This document shows, one piece after another, positions 7,778-17,464 of a DNA stretch of 64,000 bases. Position numbers and translations under genes: made by a program. Numbering within the stretch: position 1 is the stretch's first letter; the number at the start of each line of letters is the position of its first letter. Under the pieces are notes generated by a model that searched no databases, had not been told where the DNA came from, and was given only the letters and a program-made list of their open reading frames with translations. Source of the DNA: Jiangella gansuensis DSM 44835 (GTDB lineage Bacteria > Actinomycetota > Actinomycetes > Jiangellales > Jiangellaceae); NCBI RefSeq assembly GCF_000515395.1, contig NZ_KI911782.1:3780606-3844605 (forward strand), written 5' to 3'.

Positions 7778-8266
7778 TCAGCTCTCCAGCCTCAGCCGGC
7801 GCCAGGCCAGGCCGGCTCCGCCGACCACGGCCAGCCCCACCAGCGCGCCCGGTGCGAGCAGGTCGAGGTTGCCGTCATCCGCTGTGCCACCGGCGCCGGT
7901 GTCGACGCCGCCGCTGGGTGCCTGGCCGTCGTCGTCGCGGTCGCCGTCGCGGTCGCCGTCGCCGTCGCCGTCGTCGTCCCCCGTGTCGTCGTTGTCGTTG
8001 TCGTCGTCCATGGTGACTCCGGTGTTGACGCCGCCGCTGGGCGCCTGGCCGGTGTCGTCGTCGCCGTCGTCGTCCCCCGTGCCGGTGTCGTCGTCGCCGT
8101 GGTCGTCGTCGGTGTCATCACCGTCGTCGTCACCCGTGGCGTCGTCGGTGGTGATGATCGCGGTGTCGACGGCGGCCGTCGCCGGTGCGGCGAGCGTGAT
8201 GCCGGCGGCAGTGAGGCCCGCGGTCGCGGTGAGCGCCGCGGCGAGGCTGAGCTTGCTGGAACGCAT
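7778..8266 (-). CDS. Secreted Asp-rich protein with C-terminal membrane anchor, likely sortase partner
   Basis: The 162-residue protein starts at ATG 8266 behind GGGAG. It has an N-terminal signal peptide (MRSSKLSLAAALTATAGLTAAG, ending near ATAA). A low-complexity middle of Asp, Gly and Thr with Asn and Arg follows, then a hydrophobic helix (LLAPGALVGLAVVGGAGLAW) and a basic tail RRLRLES. Two copies of QAPSGGVxTG occur, the second directly before the anchor (QAPSGGVDTGAGGTADDG). PxGGVxTG-like motifs are found in proteins encoded next to class F sortases, so this is a likely substrate. The acidic middle could bind calcium or act as a spacer; that is inference. Confidence 0.75.
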   Translation of the reverse strand: MRSSKLSLAAALTATAGLTAAGITLAAPATAAVDTAIITTDDATGDDDGDDTDDDHGDDDTGTGDDDGDDDTGQAPSGGVNTGVTMDDDNDNDDTGDDDGDGDGDRDGDRDDDGQAPSGGVDTGAGGTADDGNLDLLAPGALVGLAVVGGAGLAWRRLRLES

Positions 8267-8488
8267 GGCCGAACTCCCTCGTGTCGGATGGACCTGCGAG
8301 CCGGCCAAGGCTGGCCGGCTCACCTCAATCTGTCCTGGTCACGGGCGGTTGGCCAGCGTTCGAGCCGTTGTTGAGAGGCTTCTCATCGAGAGCTCATCCG
8401 CGACCTGGGACGCTCTCATCCGGGAGCCGACATGGTTGCGGGATCCGGGCCGCCGGGGCGACGCGAATCCCCCAACCACGACCGCCGG

Positions 8489-11400
8489 TTACCGTGCGGC
8501 GATCTCGTCCAGGACGGCGAACGGGTCAGCCGATCCGCCGTTGGCCGCGGCCACGACGCGGCGGCTGAGCGTGTAGCTCTCACCCGCCGGGATGTCCACC
8601 TGGAAGCGGCTCATCACCCAGTTGCCGTTCCCGTACGCGGTGAACGCGTCCGCGCCGTCGTAGATGACGCCGTACGTCTGCGGATCGGTGCCGGTCGAGC
8701 CGATCCAGCGGCCAGTGGGTTCGTACGCGGCGGGGTCGGCGTACGGGGTGGTGATGACGCCGTGGCCGGGCACGCCGATCCGCTGGCCGGCGCCGTCCCA
8801 GTCCATGGCGTCGCCGACCCAGACCGACAGGTCGGAGGAGCCGCCGTTGGTGAACACCGTCACGGCAGTGACCCACTCCTCGCCGGGGCGAATGGTGTAG
8901 GTCGTCTCCACGCCCACGCCTGGGTGTGCGGAGGACGTGCCGGTGGCGCGTACCACCGCCTGGTCGCCGGTGGCCTGCACGATCGACACGGCGCTGGTGC
9001 GGACGGTGGTCTGCTGCCACGCCTCGGTGCCGGTGGGTTCGTCGTCGGCGATGTACGGCAGGTTCAGCCAGTCCAGCTGGTCGGCCCGGCCGCGGACGGC
9101 GAGGTCGACCGGCTTGCCGATGGTGGAGTTCGGCAGCTGCCCGTCGTTGAACACCCGGGAGATCGCCATCGCCAGCTTGTCGTTCTCGACGACGACGTCC
9201 TGCGGTCCGGCTTCGACCAGTCCGCTTCCCAGCGTCCGGCCGACACTGGCCAGGACGGACACCGGCTGCAGCGTGACGTCAGCGGTGGCCGTGCCGCCCT
9301 CGGTGACCGACGCGGAGACCGTCGCCGGCGCGTATCCGAGGGTGTTCACCCGCAGCGTGTAGCTGCCCGGGTCCAGCGGCAGCGCGTAGCCGCCGTCCGC
9401 GCCGGTGCGCACCGAGCCGATGACGTCGGACCCGTCCAGCGCCTCCACCAGCACACCCGCGGCAGGGGCGCCGGTGTCGCCCTGAGTGACCGTGCCGGAC
9501 ACCCGCGAGCGGTCGGCGACCTCGTCGTCGAGCAGGTCCAGCTGGGAGGCCCAGTGTGCGATGTTGCCGGTGACGTCGCCGGACGCGGCCGGGTAGTCGG
9601 TGATGTGGTACCAGCTGACGGTGCGGGTGTCGCCGGCCGCGACGCTGGCGTCGAACCACGTGCCGGAGATGTAGCCGAAGCCGCTGACGGCGTACGGCTC
9701 GTCCTCCAGCCACGCGAGGCCGTGCGCCGGGACCTGCCGCGGCGTGGTGGACCCGACGTAGTGGAAGTTGCCGCTCCACCCGGACCGCAGGTAGCCCGGG
9801 TTCTGGCCGCTCACACCTGGGACGAGCGACACGTCCTGGGCGCTGTCCGGGTCCAGCAGGTACTGGAAGTATCCCTGGAAGTCGTCGGTGCCGGTGTTCT
9901 CGACCTCCAACGTGATCTTGACGACCGGTGCGTCCCCGAGCGCCCGGTACCGCAGCGTCGTACGCAGGTCCTCGTCGACCCTCGCGCCTCCGGTGGCGAC
10001 GACGGCGGACCCGTCGACGCCGATGTCGGTGATGTCGAGCCAGTCGGCGCTGCGGCCCCAGTCCGCGGTGCCCGGGCCACCGGCCGTCCGCGACAGCATC
10101 AGCTCGCTCCAGTCGAGCGTCTCCTGAGCGGTGTCGTCCAACAGGGCCAGGTCGGCCAGGCTGCCGACGGCCAGCGTGCCGGGCAGGTTGTTGGCGGCCG
10201 TCTTCGACGAGATGGTCGCCTGGACGCGCTGGTTCATCGTGTAGTGGTAGGTGTCGCCGGCGACGACGTCCAGGCGCGGGCTGGACGAGCTGAAGTCCGG
10301 CGGGACGGTGGACGAGCCCGCGGTCGGGCCGGTCACCTCGATCAGCTCCAGGTCGGCGGTCTGCGTTCCGGTGGTGCCGACGGTCACCGTCGTCGAGGAG
10401 GCGTCGGTGGGCAGGAAAGCGCGCTTGGCCGTCGTCACCGTGTACTCGCCCGCGCCGAGGCCCAGGACGTAGCGGCCGTCGGCACCGGTGGACGTCGAGA
10501 ACGTCGTGCCGTCGCTGGTGGCGGCGATGCGGGCGTCGGCGATCGGCGCGCCGGACTCCGCGTCGGTCACGGTGCCGGTGACGCGGGCCCAACGCGGTGC
10601 CGCTTCGCCGCCGGGCGTGAACGCGTAGAGGTTGCCGTCCCAGGCGCCGGCGACGACGGTGTTGCCGCTGACCGCCGGGCCGGACGCGACCCAGGTGCCG
10701 ATCTCGAACTGCCACAGCGGCTGTCCGGTGAGGCTGTCCAGCGCGTAGAACCAGCCATTGTTGGCGCCCACGAACAGCGTCTCGCCGCTGAGCGCGGGCG
10801 ACGAGTGCACGCCGCCGTCGTAGGTGCCGCCGGGCAGCACCTGGTCCCACAGCACCGCGCCGGTGCGGGCGTTGAGCGCGGTGACCGCGCCGCTGGGGAA
10901 ACCCATGTAGACGACGTCGCCGGCGACAGTGGGAGCGGACGGGGTGGAGCCGCTGGACACCTTGGACGGGTGCGGGCTGCGGTAGGACCAGAGCACCTCG
11001 CCGGTGGCGGCGTCGCGGGCGGCGATGCCGTTGTTCGAGCCGATGAACACCCGGCCGTCGCCGGCGGCCGGGACGCCGTCCTGCCAGCCGCCGAGCACCG
11101 CGGACGACGTCCACTGCCGGGCGCCGGTCTCGGCGTCGAAGGCGAGGACCTGGTCGGCGGTCTGGCTGCCCACGAAGACCTGTCCGTCGACGACGGCCGG
11201 TGTGCCGTCGCTCATGGTGGCGCCGGCCATCGGCGACGCCCAGATGGTGTCGCCGGTGGCCGGGTCCAGCGCCGTGAGCAGGCCCTGGCTGGCCGCGCCG
11301 AAGCGGGTCTGATAGGCCCAGAAGACCTTGCCGTCGGCGACGGCGGGGGAGTAGTAGCCGTAGGCGCGCTGGTTGTTCGGCTCCGGCGCCGCCTCGGTGT

Positions 11401-13246
11401 CGCGCTGCCAGATCTGCTGGCCGCTGGTCCGGTCGACGGCGAACAGCTGGCCGCGCAGCGTACCGACGAAGACGGTGTCGCCGAGCACCGCCGGGGTGCC
11501 GACCACCGACGACGGCACCGGGAACTCCCAGAGCCGCTCGCCGGTGAGCTGGTCCACCGCGTGCAGTGCCGCGTTGCCGTCGCCGTTCTCGTCGCGGGTG
11601 CCGGCGTAGACGACGCCGTCGACGATGACGGGGGACCCGGTGAGGAACGTGCCCGGCGTGCGGTAGGACCACGCCAGCTCCAGGCCGGGCTCGATGGTGT
11701 CGGCTGCCACACCGGAGTGCGCGGCGTCGCCGTGGTGCTGGTTCCAGGCCGCGCCCGCGACCGGCGGCACCAGCGGCTCGTCCGTCATGGTGAACGTGGC
11801 CGACTCCGTCCAGCGCTCGCCGGCCTCGCTGACGGCCTCGACCTCGATGGAGTGCTCGCCGGGCGCCGGCGCGCGGCCGACGAACTCGTTGTGCCAGGTG
11901 AGCTCGCCGGTGGGTCGCAGCGGGCGCCAGCTGCCGCCGTCGATCCGGTATCGGACCCGGGTGACCTCGTCGGCGGTGTCGTACGCGTTGACCTGGATGT
12001 CCGGGAAGCCGGTGCGGTGGCCGTCGGCGCTCACCTCGCTGCCCGGCGCCGGGCTGGTGATCGTGAGCGCCTGGTCGACGCCGTACATCCGGAACGGGTT
12101 CTCGAACTCGTCGCCGCGCATGTGCACGTAGCGGAAGCCGCGCGGCGCGTTGTCGATCGTGTAGGAGCTGGACACGGTCTGGATGTGCTTCGCCGTCGGT
12201 GCGAACTCGCTGTCCGGTTCGACGTCGTTGGAGTGCTGGTGCCCGACGAGCATCAGCTCGGCGCCGTACTCGGCGAACAGGTCGCCGTACTGGTCGTAGG
12301 TGGACGGCGAGCCGAACGGCACGTTCATCGGCTGGTGCGCGAGGACGACGAGCTCCTTGTCGCCCACGTTCGCCGCCAGGTCGCGGCGGATCCAGCTCAG
12401 CTGCTCGTCGAACGGTGCCTGGCCGTTGTTCTCCAGCACCAGGAAGTGCCGGTTGCCGTAGTCGAACGAGTACCACTCCGGGCCGACGTGCCGGCGGTAG
12501 TTGTCGATGCGCGCGGGGTAGCCGGTGCCGCCGCCGGAGAAGTACTCGTGGTTGCCGACCGCCGGCCAGACCGGGACCTGCGAGCCTGCCGTCGCGTCCT
12601 TGTACCTGGTGAACTCCGCGTCGGTGGCGTTGTTGGTGAGGTCGCCGCTGACGGCGATGAACGGGATGTCGTTCGACGTGGAGTTGATCTCGTGGATCTG
12701 CTCGGGCAGCTGCGGGTTCACGTGCGGGTCGGCGATGTTCGCGAACGAGAACGTCGCGCTCTCGCTGCCCGGCACGCGGGTGAGCGCGAAGTCCGCGGTG
12801 CGCTGCTCGCCGTCGGCGACCTGGCCGAACGTCCGGTAGAACCGCGGCGTCATGAACTCGTCCGCCGGCACCTGGTAGCCCGACGGCTGGCTGATGAACA
12901 CCAGGTCGGTCAGCCGCCGCTCGGTGTCCATGTCCAGCTGGTAGCGGCCGTCGGCATCGGTCTCGACGATCGCGACGCCGTCGGACACGCTGACGCCGGC
13001 GACACCGGGCTCGCCGGCGTCGTGCTGCCCGTTGCCGTTGCGGTCCTCGTAGACGGTGCCGCCGACCTGCGCCACCGGCGGGTCGACAGTCTCGGCGACG
13101 ACGCTCGCGACCGGCCCGAGCAACGCCAGCGCCACGAGCACGACGATCGCGGCATTGACCATGCGGCGGAACCGGCCGAGCACTTCGGGGGAGAGGCGTT
13201 CGCTGAGCGCGTTCAACTTCGTCTCCATTCGACGGGGTGGGGACAC
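8489..13246 (-). CDS. Giant surface calcineurin-like phosphoesterase with PQQ-type beta-propeller
   Basis: The 1585-residue protein has an N-terminal membrane or signal segment (AAIVVLVALALLGPVASVV, about residues 32-50), then an SdrD/calcineurin N-terminal-like unit (YEDRNGNGQHDAGEPG). A complete metallophosphatase follows (about 145-370) with all motifs: ADPHV, SGDLTNN, GNHEYF, AHQP and GHQHSND. After an Ig-like segment comes a long beta-propeller of PQQ-type repeats (about 510-880; units such as LYAFTPG and VYAGTRDENGD). Two carboxypeptidase-regulatory-like domains (about 890-975 and 1240-1325) and further beta domains complete it. It probably acts outside the cell on phosphoesters; the substrate is unknown. 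It starts at GTG 13246, seven bases after the upstream stop, without an obvious ribosome site; ATG 13228 is an alternative. Confidence 0.82.
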   Translation of the reverse strand: MSPPRRMETKLNALSERLSPEVLGRFRRMVNAAIVVLVALALLGPVASVVAETVDPPVAQVGGTVYEDRNGNGQHDAGEPGVAGVSVSDGVAIVETDADGRYQLDMDTERRLTDLVFISQPSGYQVPADEFMTPRFYRTFGQVADGEQRTADFALTRVPGSESATFSFANIADPHVNPQLPEQIHEINSTSNDIPFIAVSGDLTNNATDAEFTRYKDATAGSQVPVWPAVGNHEYFSGGGTGYPARIDNYRRHVGPEWYSFDYGNRHFLVLENNGQAPFDEQLSWIRRDLAANVGDKELVVLAHQPMNVPFGSPSTYDQYGDLFAEYGAELMLVGHQHSNDVEPDSEFAPTAKHIQTVSSSYTIDNAPRGFRYVHMRGDEFENPFRMYGVDQALTITSPAPGSEVSADGHRTGFPDIQVNAYDTADEVTRVRYRIDGGSWRPLRPTGELTWHNEFVGRAPAPGEHSIEVEAVSEAGERWTESATFTMTDEPLVPPVAGAAWNQHHGDAAHSGVAADTIEPGLELAWSYRTPGTFLTGSPVIVDGVVYAGTRDENGDGNAALHAVDQLTGERLWEFPVPSSVVGTPAVLGDTVFVGTLRGQLFAVDRTSGQQIWQRDTEAAPEPNNQRAYGYYSPAVADGKVFWAYQTRFGAASQGLLTALDPATGDTIWASPMAGATMSDGTPAVVDGQVFVGSQTADQVLAFDAETGARQWTSSAVLGGWQDGVPAAGDGRVFIGSNNGIAARDAATGEVLWSYRSPHPSKVSSGSTPSAPTVAGDVVYMGFPSGAVTALNARTGAVLWDQVLPGGTYDGGVHSSPALSGETLFVGANNGWFYALDSLTGQPLWQFEIGTWVASGPAVSGNTVVAGAWDGNLYAFTPGGEAAPRWARVTGTVTDAESGAPIADARIAATSDGTTFSTSTGADGRYVLGLGAGEYTVTTAKRAFLPTDASSTTVTVGTTGTQTADLELIEVTGPTAGSSTVPPDFSSSSPRLDVVAGDTYHYTMNQRVQATISSKTAANNLPGTLAVGSLADLALLDDTAQETLDWSELMLSRTAGGPGTADWGRSADWLDITDIGVDGSAVVATGGARVDEDLRTTLRYRALGDAPVVKITLEVENTGTDDFQGYFQYLLDPDSAQDVSLVPGVSGQNPGYLRSGWSGNFHYVGSTTPRQVPAHGLAWLEDEPYAVSGFGYISGTWFDASVAAGDTRTVSWYHITDYPAASGDVTGNIAHWASQLDLLDDEVADRSRVSGTVTQGDTGAPAAGVLVEALDGSDVIGSVRTGADGGYALPLDPGSYTLRVNTLGYAPATVSASVTEGGTATADVTLQPVSVLASVGRTLGSGLVEAGPQDVVVENDKLAMAISRVFNDGQLPNSTIGKPVDLAVRGRADQLDWLNLPYIADDEPTGTEAWQQTTVRTSAVSIVQATGDQAVVRATGTSSAHPGVGVETTYTIRPGEEWVTAVTVFTNGGSSDLSVWVGDAMDWDGAGQRIGVPGHGVITTPYADPAAYEPTGRWIGSTGTDPQTYGVIYDGADAFTAYGNGNWVMSRFQVDIPAGESYTLSRRVVAAANGGSADPFAVLDEIAAR

Positions 13247-13252
13247 AGGGGG

Positions 13253-14446
13253 TCAGAGGATTCTGTGGACGAACCAGGTCAGCCCGGTGACGGCGACGGC
13301 ACCGGCCGCGGCCAGCTGCGCGACGGCCGACCACGCGTGCCGCCGCGCGAGAGCGATCAGCGGGAACAGCGCCGCGGCCAGCAGGAGGTGCCCGGCTTGG
13401 AGCCCGGCGACCACCCCGCCGAACGACGTCACCAGCTCCTGCCCGAACGGACCGTCGAAGCGCAGTTCGCCGGCCAGCGCGAGGCCGTGCAGCGCGCCGG
13501 CGACGGCCACCACCGGCAGGTGGAACCGTGGCTGCGTACCGCCGAGCGCGGTCCCGGCCGCGGCACCGGCCGTGTAGACGACTGTCAGCGCGACCAGCGG
13601 TCCGACGATGCCGGCGGGCAGGCTCGCCGACGTGGCCGAAGCGACCGTCAGGGCCAGGCCCTGCACCAGCGCGAACAGCGCCACCCGACCCATCAGGGCA
13701 GGCAGCGTGGTTGCGCCGAGCGCCAGCGCCACCACGAACAGCGCGCGGTCCAACCCACCGAGCGCCCGCGCGGCGCCGAGACCGAGCGCCCGCAGCACCG
13801 CCGGCCCGGCCTCCTGCTCGCCGGCGGAGAAGCTGGTGGTGCCGCCGTCCAGGACGGCCTGACCGCGCTCGCCGCCGAGGTCGTAGACGACCGTGGAGGT
13901 GTGGTCGTCGACGACGGCGTCGGAGCCGGTGCCGGTGGTCGTTCCGGGGTCGGGGCGCCCGTCGCTGGCCGGCCGGCCGGAGAAGACGGAGTAGCGCACC
14001 ACGTAGTGGCCCGAGGTGCTGCCGTGGCAGTCGAAGTCGAGATCGAGGACCGCATAAGGAACGGCGGCCGCAGTAGTGTCCGATGCCGGCCGCTCCTCCA
14101 GGCCGGTGCCGTCGAGGGTCAGGTCGCAACGCACCCGGTCCGCGGCAACCTCGACGCGGCCGGTGAGGTAACGCTCCACCAGGTCGTGATGCTCGGTGAG
14201 TGCGGCGTTCCGGGCGGGGTCGTCGGGAGCTTCGATCGCGGCCGTACCCATGCCGGTGGCGCGGGCGAGGATCTCGTACTCGAGGCTGAGCCGGACGTCG
14301 ACGTGGTCACCGTGGTCGCGGATCTCGGCGAAGCCGTCGCTCGTGCGCACGTGCGCGCCGGCCAGTCCGACGCCGAGCAGCAGTAGGGCCGCCGCCATCG
14401 CCAGGCCGGCCCACAGCAGCCGGGCCGGGGGCACGCGCATCGTCAT
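13253..14446 (-). CDS. HupE/UreJ-like membrane protein
   Basis: The 397-residue protein has a signal peptide or first membrane helix (LLWAGLAMAAALLLLGVGLAGAH). About 190 extracellular residues rich in beta structure follow, then seven or so membrane helices from residue 200 to the end. The membrane part resembles the HupE/UreJ_2 family, whose members are linked to metal (nickel/cobalt) or lipid-linked functions. Normally the first helix carries a G-x-DH-x-LF motif; here it is GGLDRALFVVALAL, so the usual His is Arg. It is probably co-transcribed with the giant phosphoesterase (6-base gap). Function cannot be assigned beyond the family. Confidence 0.65.
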   Translation of the reverse strand: MTMRVPPARLLWAGLAMAAALLLLGVGLAGAHVRTSDGFAEIRDHGDHVDVRLSLEYEILARATGMGTAAIEAPDDPARNAALTEHHDLVERYLTGRVEVAADRVRCDLTLDGTGLEERPASDTTAAAVPYAVLDLDFDCHGSTSGHYVVRYSVFSGRPASDGRPDPGTTTGTGSDAVVDDHTSTVVYDLGGERGQAVLDGGTTSFSAGEQEAGPAVLRALGLGAARALGGLDRALFVVALALGATTLPALMGRVALFALVQGLALTVASATSASLPAGIVGPLVALTVVYTAGAAAGTALGGTQPRFHLPVVAVAGALHGLALAGELRFDGPFGQELVTSFGGVVAGLQAGHLLLAAALFPLIALARRHAWSAVAQLAAAGAVAVTGLTWFVHRIL

Positions 14447-14664
14447 GGGGACCTCTCCGGCGAAGGGGGCCGGTCATTCGCCGGAATCACCCTGGTTCGC
14501 CGGAGTTCCCGCCGGCAATGCTCGTCGCCCGTTCTTCGCCGACGGTTCGCGCCCGCTCCATCAGCTGGTCGACTGCGGGGCGATCTGCCTGCGACGATGT
14601 CGCAGGAGGTCGTCTCTACGGGAGCGGGGCGGGGCGGGACTGCGCTCCGCCGTCCGAACGGCGT

Positions 14665-14712
14665 ATGGCGGGTGGTCTGGTGGGCATATAGCGCCACCAG
14701 ACCACCCGCCAT
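14665..14712. repeat. 48-nt palindromic repeat, family B copy 2
   Basis: ATGGCGGGTGGTCTGGTGG (14665-14683) is perfectly mirrored at 14694-14712 with a 10-nt loop. It differs from copy 1 by one base in each arm, and the two changes compensate (T-A in one, C-G in the other). It lies in the gap 14447-14731, which holds no gene. Confidence 0.75.
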
Positions 14713-14731
14713 CGGTGCGGAATGGCTCAGG

Positions 14732-17464
14732 TCAGAGGCGGTGCGCCGCCGCGTCGTTGGCCTCGCCGGACTCCAGTGACACCAGCACCCAACGCGCCGA
14801 GCCGCCCGAGCCGGTCTCCGTCAGCGGCACCGTCACGCTGTGCCGCCCGGCGCTGACGTCCACGTCCTGCCGGCCGAGCACCGTCGTCCCGTCCCAGACG
14901 AACACCCGTGCCAGGCCACCGCGGCGGGCCCGCAGCCGCGCGGTCACCACGCCGTCGGCGGCCGAGGCGTCCTGGATCTCGATCGACCGGTCGCCCAGCG
15001 AACGCCAGCCGCCGAGCGGGACGTTGTCGCCGGCCGACTGCAGGATGCTCTGCGGCGAGTCGACGCTCAGGGCGGCGGTGTCCGGCAGCACCGGCTCGAC
15101 CGGCGTCGCGGGCTGAGCCGGCAGGTCCGGCAGCGAGACGACGGCCCAGCGGTACGGGTCGGCCCGCACACCGCGCCAGGTGGACCAGCCGATGCGGGTC
15201 TGGGTGCTCTTGTCCTGGGTGTCGGAGTCGTTGACCAGGATGTTGAACCCGACGTGCTCGGGGTCGAGGGTGTCGGGCAGCACGTCGAACGGGATCTTCG
15301 CCACCAGCGTGTATCCGGTGTACGGGTCGCTGACGCTCGCGGCCACCTCCATGCCGGGGGCGGTCTCCGGGCCCGGACCCTGCCGGTTGTCGCGGTCGCG
15401 GTGGAAGCTCGGCGGATTGCCGTTCGCGGGGTCGTCGGTGATCGGGAAGATGCCGGCGATGAACACCGTCGACGTGTTGGCGGACGTGCCGCGCGGGTCG
15501 ATGTTGATCTCGACGGAGTCGGTGCGCCGCTGCCGCTTCGTGTCCTCCGGAGGCAGCACGAAGCCCAGCGTGTCGTCGGTGACGTTCACGTACACGTAGA
15601 AGGCGTCGTCGGTGTACGTGATCTTGGCGTGCCCGGAGATGTCCTCCGCGGGCGCCTCGGTGCCCTCCCAGAGGGTCGAGATGTCGATGATCTCGCCGGG
15701 GAACTCGCTCTCGTCGACGTCGCCGGACACCCGCGGCGGGGTCGTGGCCTTCACCAGCGACAGCGCCGGCACCAGGAGCAGCGCGGCGGCCTGGGTGCCG
15801 CTGCCGCCGTCGTAGGTGGTGGTGATCTCGATCGGGTAGCGGCCGTCGTCGGGCGCCCGGTTCGACGTGGGCAGCGAGGTGTCGGTGTTGGTAACGGTGA
15901 ACGTGACGGCGCCGGTGCCGCCGGGCGCCAGGTCCTGGTAGTCCTGTGAGGCAGGCGACACGCTGAACCCGTCGGGCGCGGACAGCGTGACGGTGCCGGA
16001 TTGCGGCCGCTCGCCGGTGTTGGTCAGGTCGACGCGGACCTCGCGCGACAGTCCGCTGCCGAGCGCCAGCAGCGGCAGGATCAGGCTGTTCAGGTGCTCG
16101 ACGCCGTTCGCGGCCGTCCAGGTGCGGAACTGCTCGATCTCCGGCAGCGGCTCGAGCGTGCCCCGGACGGGGGCGCCGACCTCCACCACCTCGCCGACGG
16201 TGCCGCTGCCGTGCCGCGGGGTGCTGAGGGTGCCGTGCAGGGTGAACCGCTCACCGATGACGGCGTCGGCGGGGACGGTGACGGCGAAGCGCGCGGCGGT
16301 GGCGCGTCCCGGCGCCAGCGTGCCCAGCCGGCCGGAGCCGGTGATGGTCCAGCCGTCGGGTACCTTGACGTCGACGACGGCTCCGGGCACCGGGCGGCGC
16401 GCTCCGGCCCGGGCGTGCGCCACCAGCTCGAACGTCGTGCCCGGCAGCACGTGGAAGCCCGGCGCCTCGAGGTAGAACTCGGTGCCAAGCGGTAGCCCGC
16501 CCGGCGCCTGTACGGCCGCGCCGTGGATGGCTGCCAGGTCCCCGGAGGTGGGCTCGGGATAGGGCGTGCGGGTGTCGATGAGGGTGAACCACTGGCTGGA
16601 GATGCGGGCGGGGTCGTCCGGCGGGAACGCACGGTTGCCCCAGCCCTGGGTGATGTACTCGCGGGCGGCCCAGGTCTTCACGACGCTCCACCGCTCGCCG
16701 CCGTGTCGCTCGGACACGGTGCCGTCCCAGGTGCCGAAGACGACGTCGGTGGGGACGCTCGGGGTGTAACCGGTGGTAGGCCCGTTCGGGCCGAGCGGCC
16801 CGGAGCCCACGGCGCCGCTCTGCAGGATGCGGCCGACCCGGTGGGGCGCGAAGCCCTCGTCGGCGTGCTCGGGGAAGCGGCTGGGGTCGGCTGCCGCGTA
16901 GTACGCCTCGACGGCCAGCTTGGCGGCCTGCTGGTGGTTGCCGTGGTTGCCGTCGGTGGCCGACGGGTTCATCGTGACGATCACGCTGGGGCGGGTGGCC
17001 CGCACGACGCGGACGATCCGGCCCAGGGTGCTGTCGTGGCCCCAGATCTGCTCGCTCAACGGTGCGCTGGCGGTGTAGTAGAAGTCGAGCCCGTCCAGGT
17101 TGTAGATGTGCTCGATGCCGGCGTAGGCGACCGCGCGCCGCTCCTCGGCCTCGCGCAGCAGGCCCAGCGGCGGGCCTTCCTCCAGGCCGACCGCGTTGCC
17201 GCCGCCCTCACCGCGGGTGATGGTGATGACCCCGGTCCGTACGCCCTGGTACTCGTTCCACTGACCGAGCGCTCCGAGGGTGCTGGCCTCGTCGTCGGGG
17301 TGGGCGCCGATGTAGAGGATGTCCAGTTTCACCACCCCTCCGGGCGCGGCGAGCGCCTGCTCGGCCGGGGTCAGCAGCCGCAGCCCGCTGGCGGCACCGA
17401 CGGCCGCGGCGGTCACGGCTCCGGTGCCCCGCAGGAAGCTGCGGCGGTTCAGGTTCAGATCCAT
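14732..17464 (-). CDS. Tat-exported PIG-L (LmbE-like) deacetylase with CBM9-like domain
   Basis: The 910-residue protein starts at ATG 17464 behind GAGAGG. A twin-arginine signal (NRRSFLRGTG) is followed by a PIG-L deacetylase: zinc motif GAHPDDEAST near residue 52 and the later HGNHQQAA segment. This family removes N-acetyl groups from sugar conjugates. After it come beta domains, including a NEW3-like unit (SREVRVDLTNTGERPQSGTVTLSAPDGFSV). A C-terminal carbohydrate-binding family 9-like domain (ITYTDDAFYVYVNVTDDTLGF... GWSTWRGVRADPYRWAVVSL) is present, then a beta tail. It likely deacetylates a polysaccharide or glycoconjugate outside the cell. It is divergent from the ROK regulator and may serve the same pathway. 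Confidence 0.85.
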   Translation of the reverse strand: MDLNLNRRSFLRGTGAVTAAAVGAASGLRLLTPAEQALAAPGGVVKLDILYIGAHPDDEASTLGALGQWNEYQGVRTGVITITRGEGGGNAVGLEEGPPLGLLREAEERRAVAYAGIEHIYNLDGLDFYYTASAPLSEQIWGHDSTLGRIVRVVRATRPSVIVTMNPSATDGNHGNHQQAAKLAVEAYYAAADPSRFPEHADEGFAPHRVGRILQSGAVGSGPLGPNGPTTGYTPSVPTDVVFGTWDGTVSERHGGERWSVVKTWAAREYITQGWGNRAFPPDDPARISSQWFTLIDTRTPYPEPTSGDLAAIHGAAVQAPGGLPLGTEFYLEAPGFHVLPGTTFELVAHARAGARRPVPGAVVDVKVPDGWTITGSGRLGTLAPGRATAARFAVTVPADAVIGERFTLHGTLSTPRHGSGTVGEVVEVGAPVRGTLEPLPEIEQFRTWTAANGVEHLNSLILPLLALGSGLSREVRVDLTNTGERPQSGTVTLSAPDGFSVSPASQDYQDLAPGGTGAVTFTVTNTDTSLPTSNRAPDDGRYPIEITTTYDGGSGTQAAALLLVPALSLVKATTPPRVSGDVDESEFPGEIIDISTLWEGTEAPAEDISGHAKITYTDDAFYVYVNVTDDTLGFVLPPEDTKRQRRTDSVEINIDPRGTSANTSTVFIAGIFPITDDPANGNPPSFHRDRDNRQGPGPETAPGMEVAASVSDPYTGYTLVAKIPFDVLPDTLDPEHVGFNILVNDSDTQDKSTQTRIGWSTWRGVRADPYRWAVVSLPDLPAQPATPVEPVLPDTAALSVDSPQSILQSAGDNVPLGGWRSLGDRSIEIQDASAADGVVTARLRARRGGLARVFVWDGTTVLGRQDVDVSAGRHSVTVPLTETGSGGSARWVLVSLESGEANDAAAHRL

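Noticed and set aside
7860-8140. A tandem DNA repeat of GTCGTC units as a separate element
   Set aside because: It is the codon pattern of the Asp-rich sortase-partner protein and needs no further explanation.
8432-14386. A 1984-residue plus-strand open frame opposite the phosphoesterase and HupE-like genes
   Set aside because: It is the mirror frame of very GC-rich coding DNA. Its translation is Arg/Val/Gly-rich without any known motif, while the minus-strand genes carry complete catalytic motifs.
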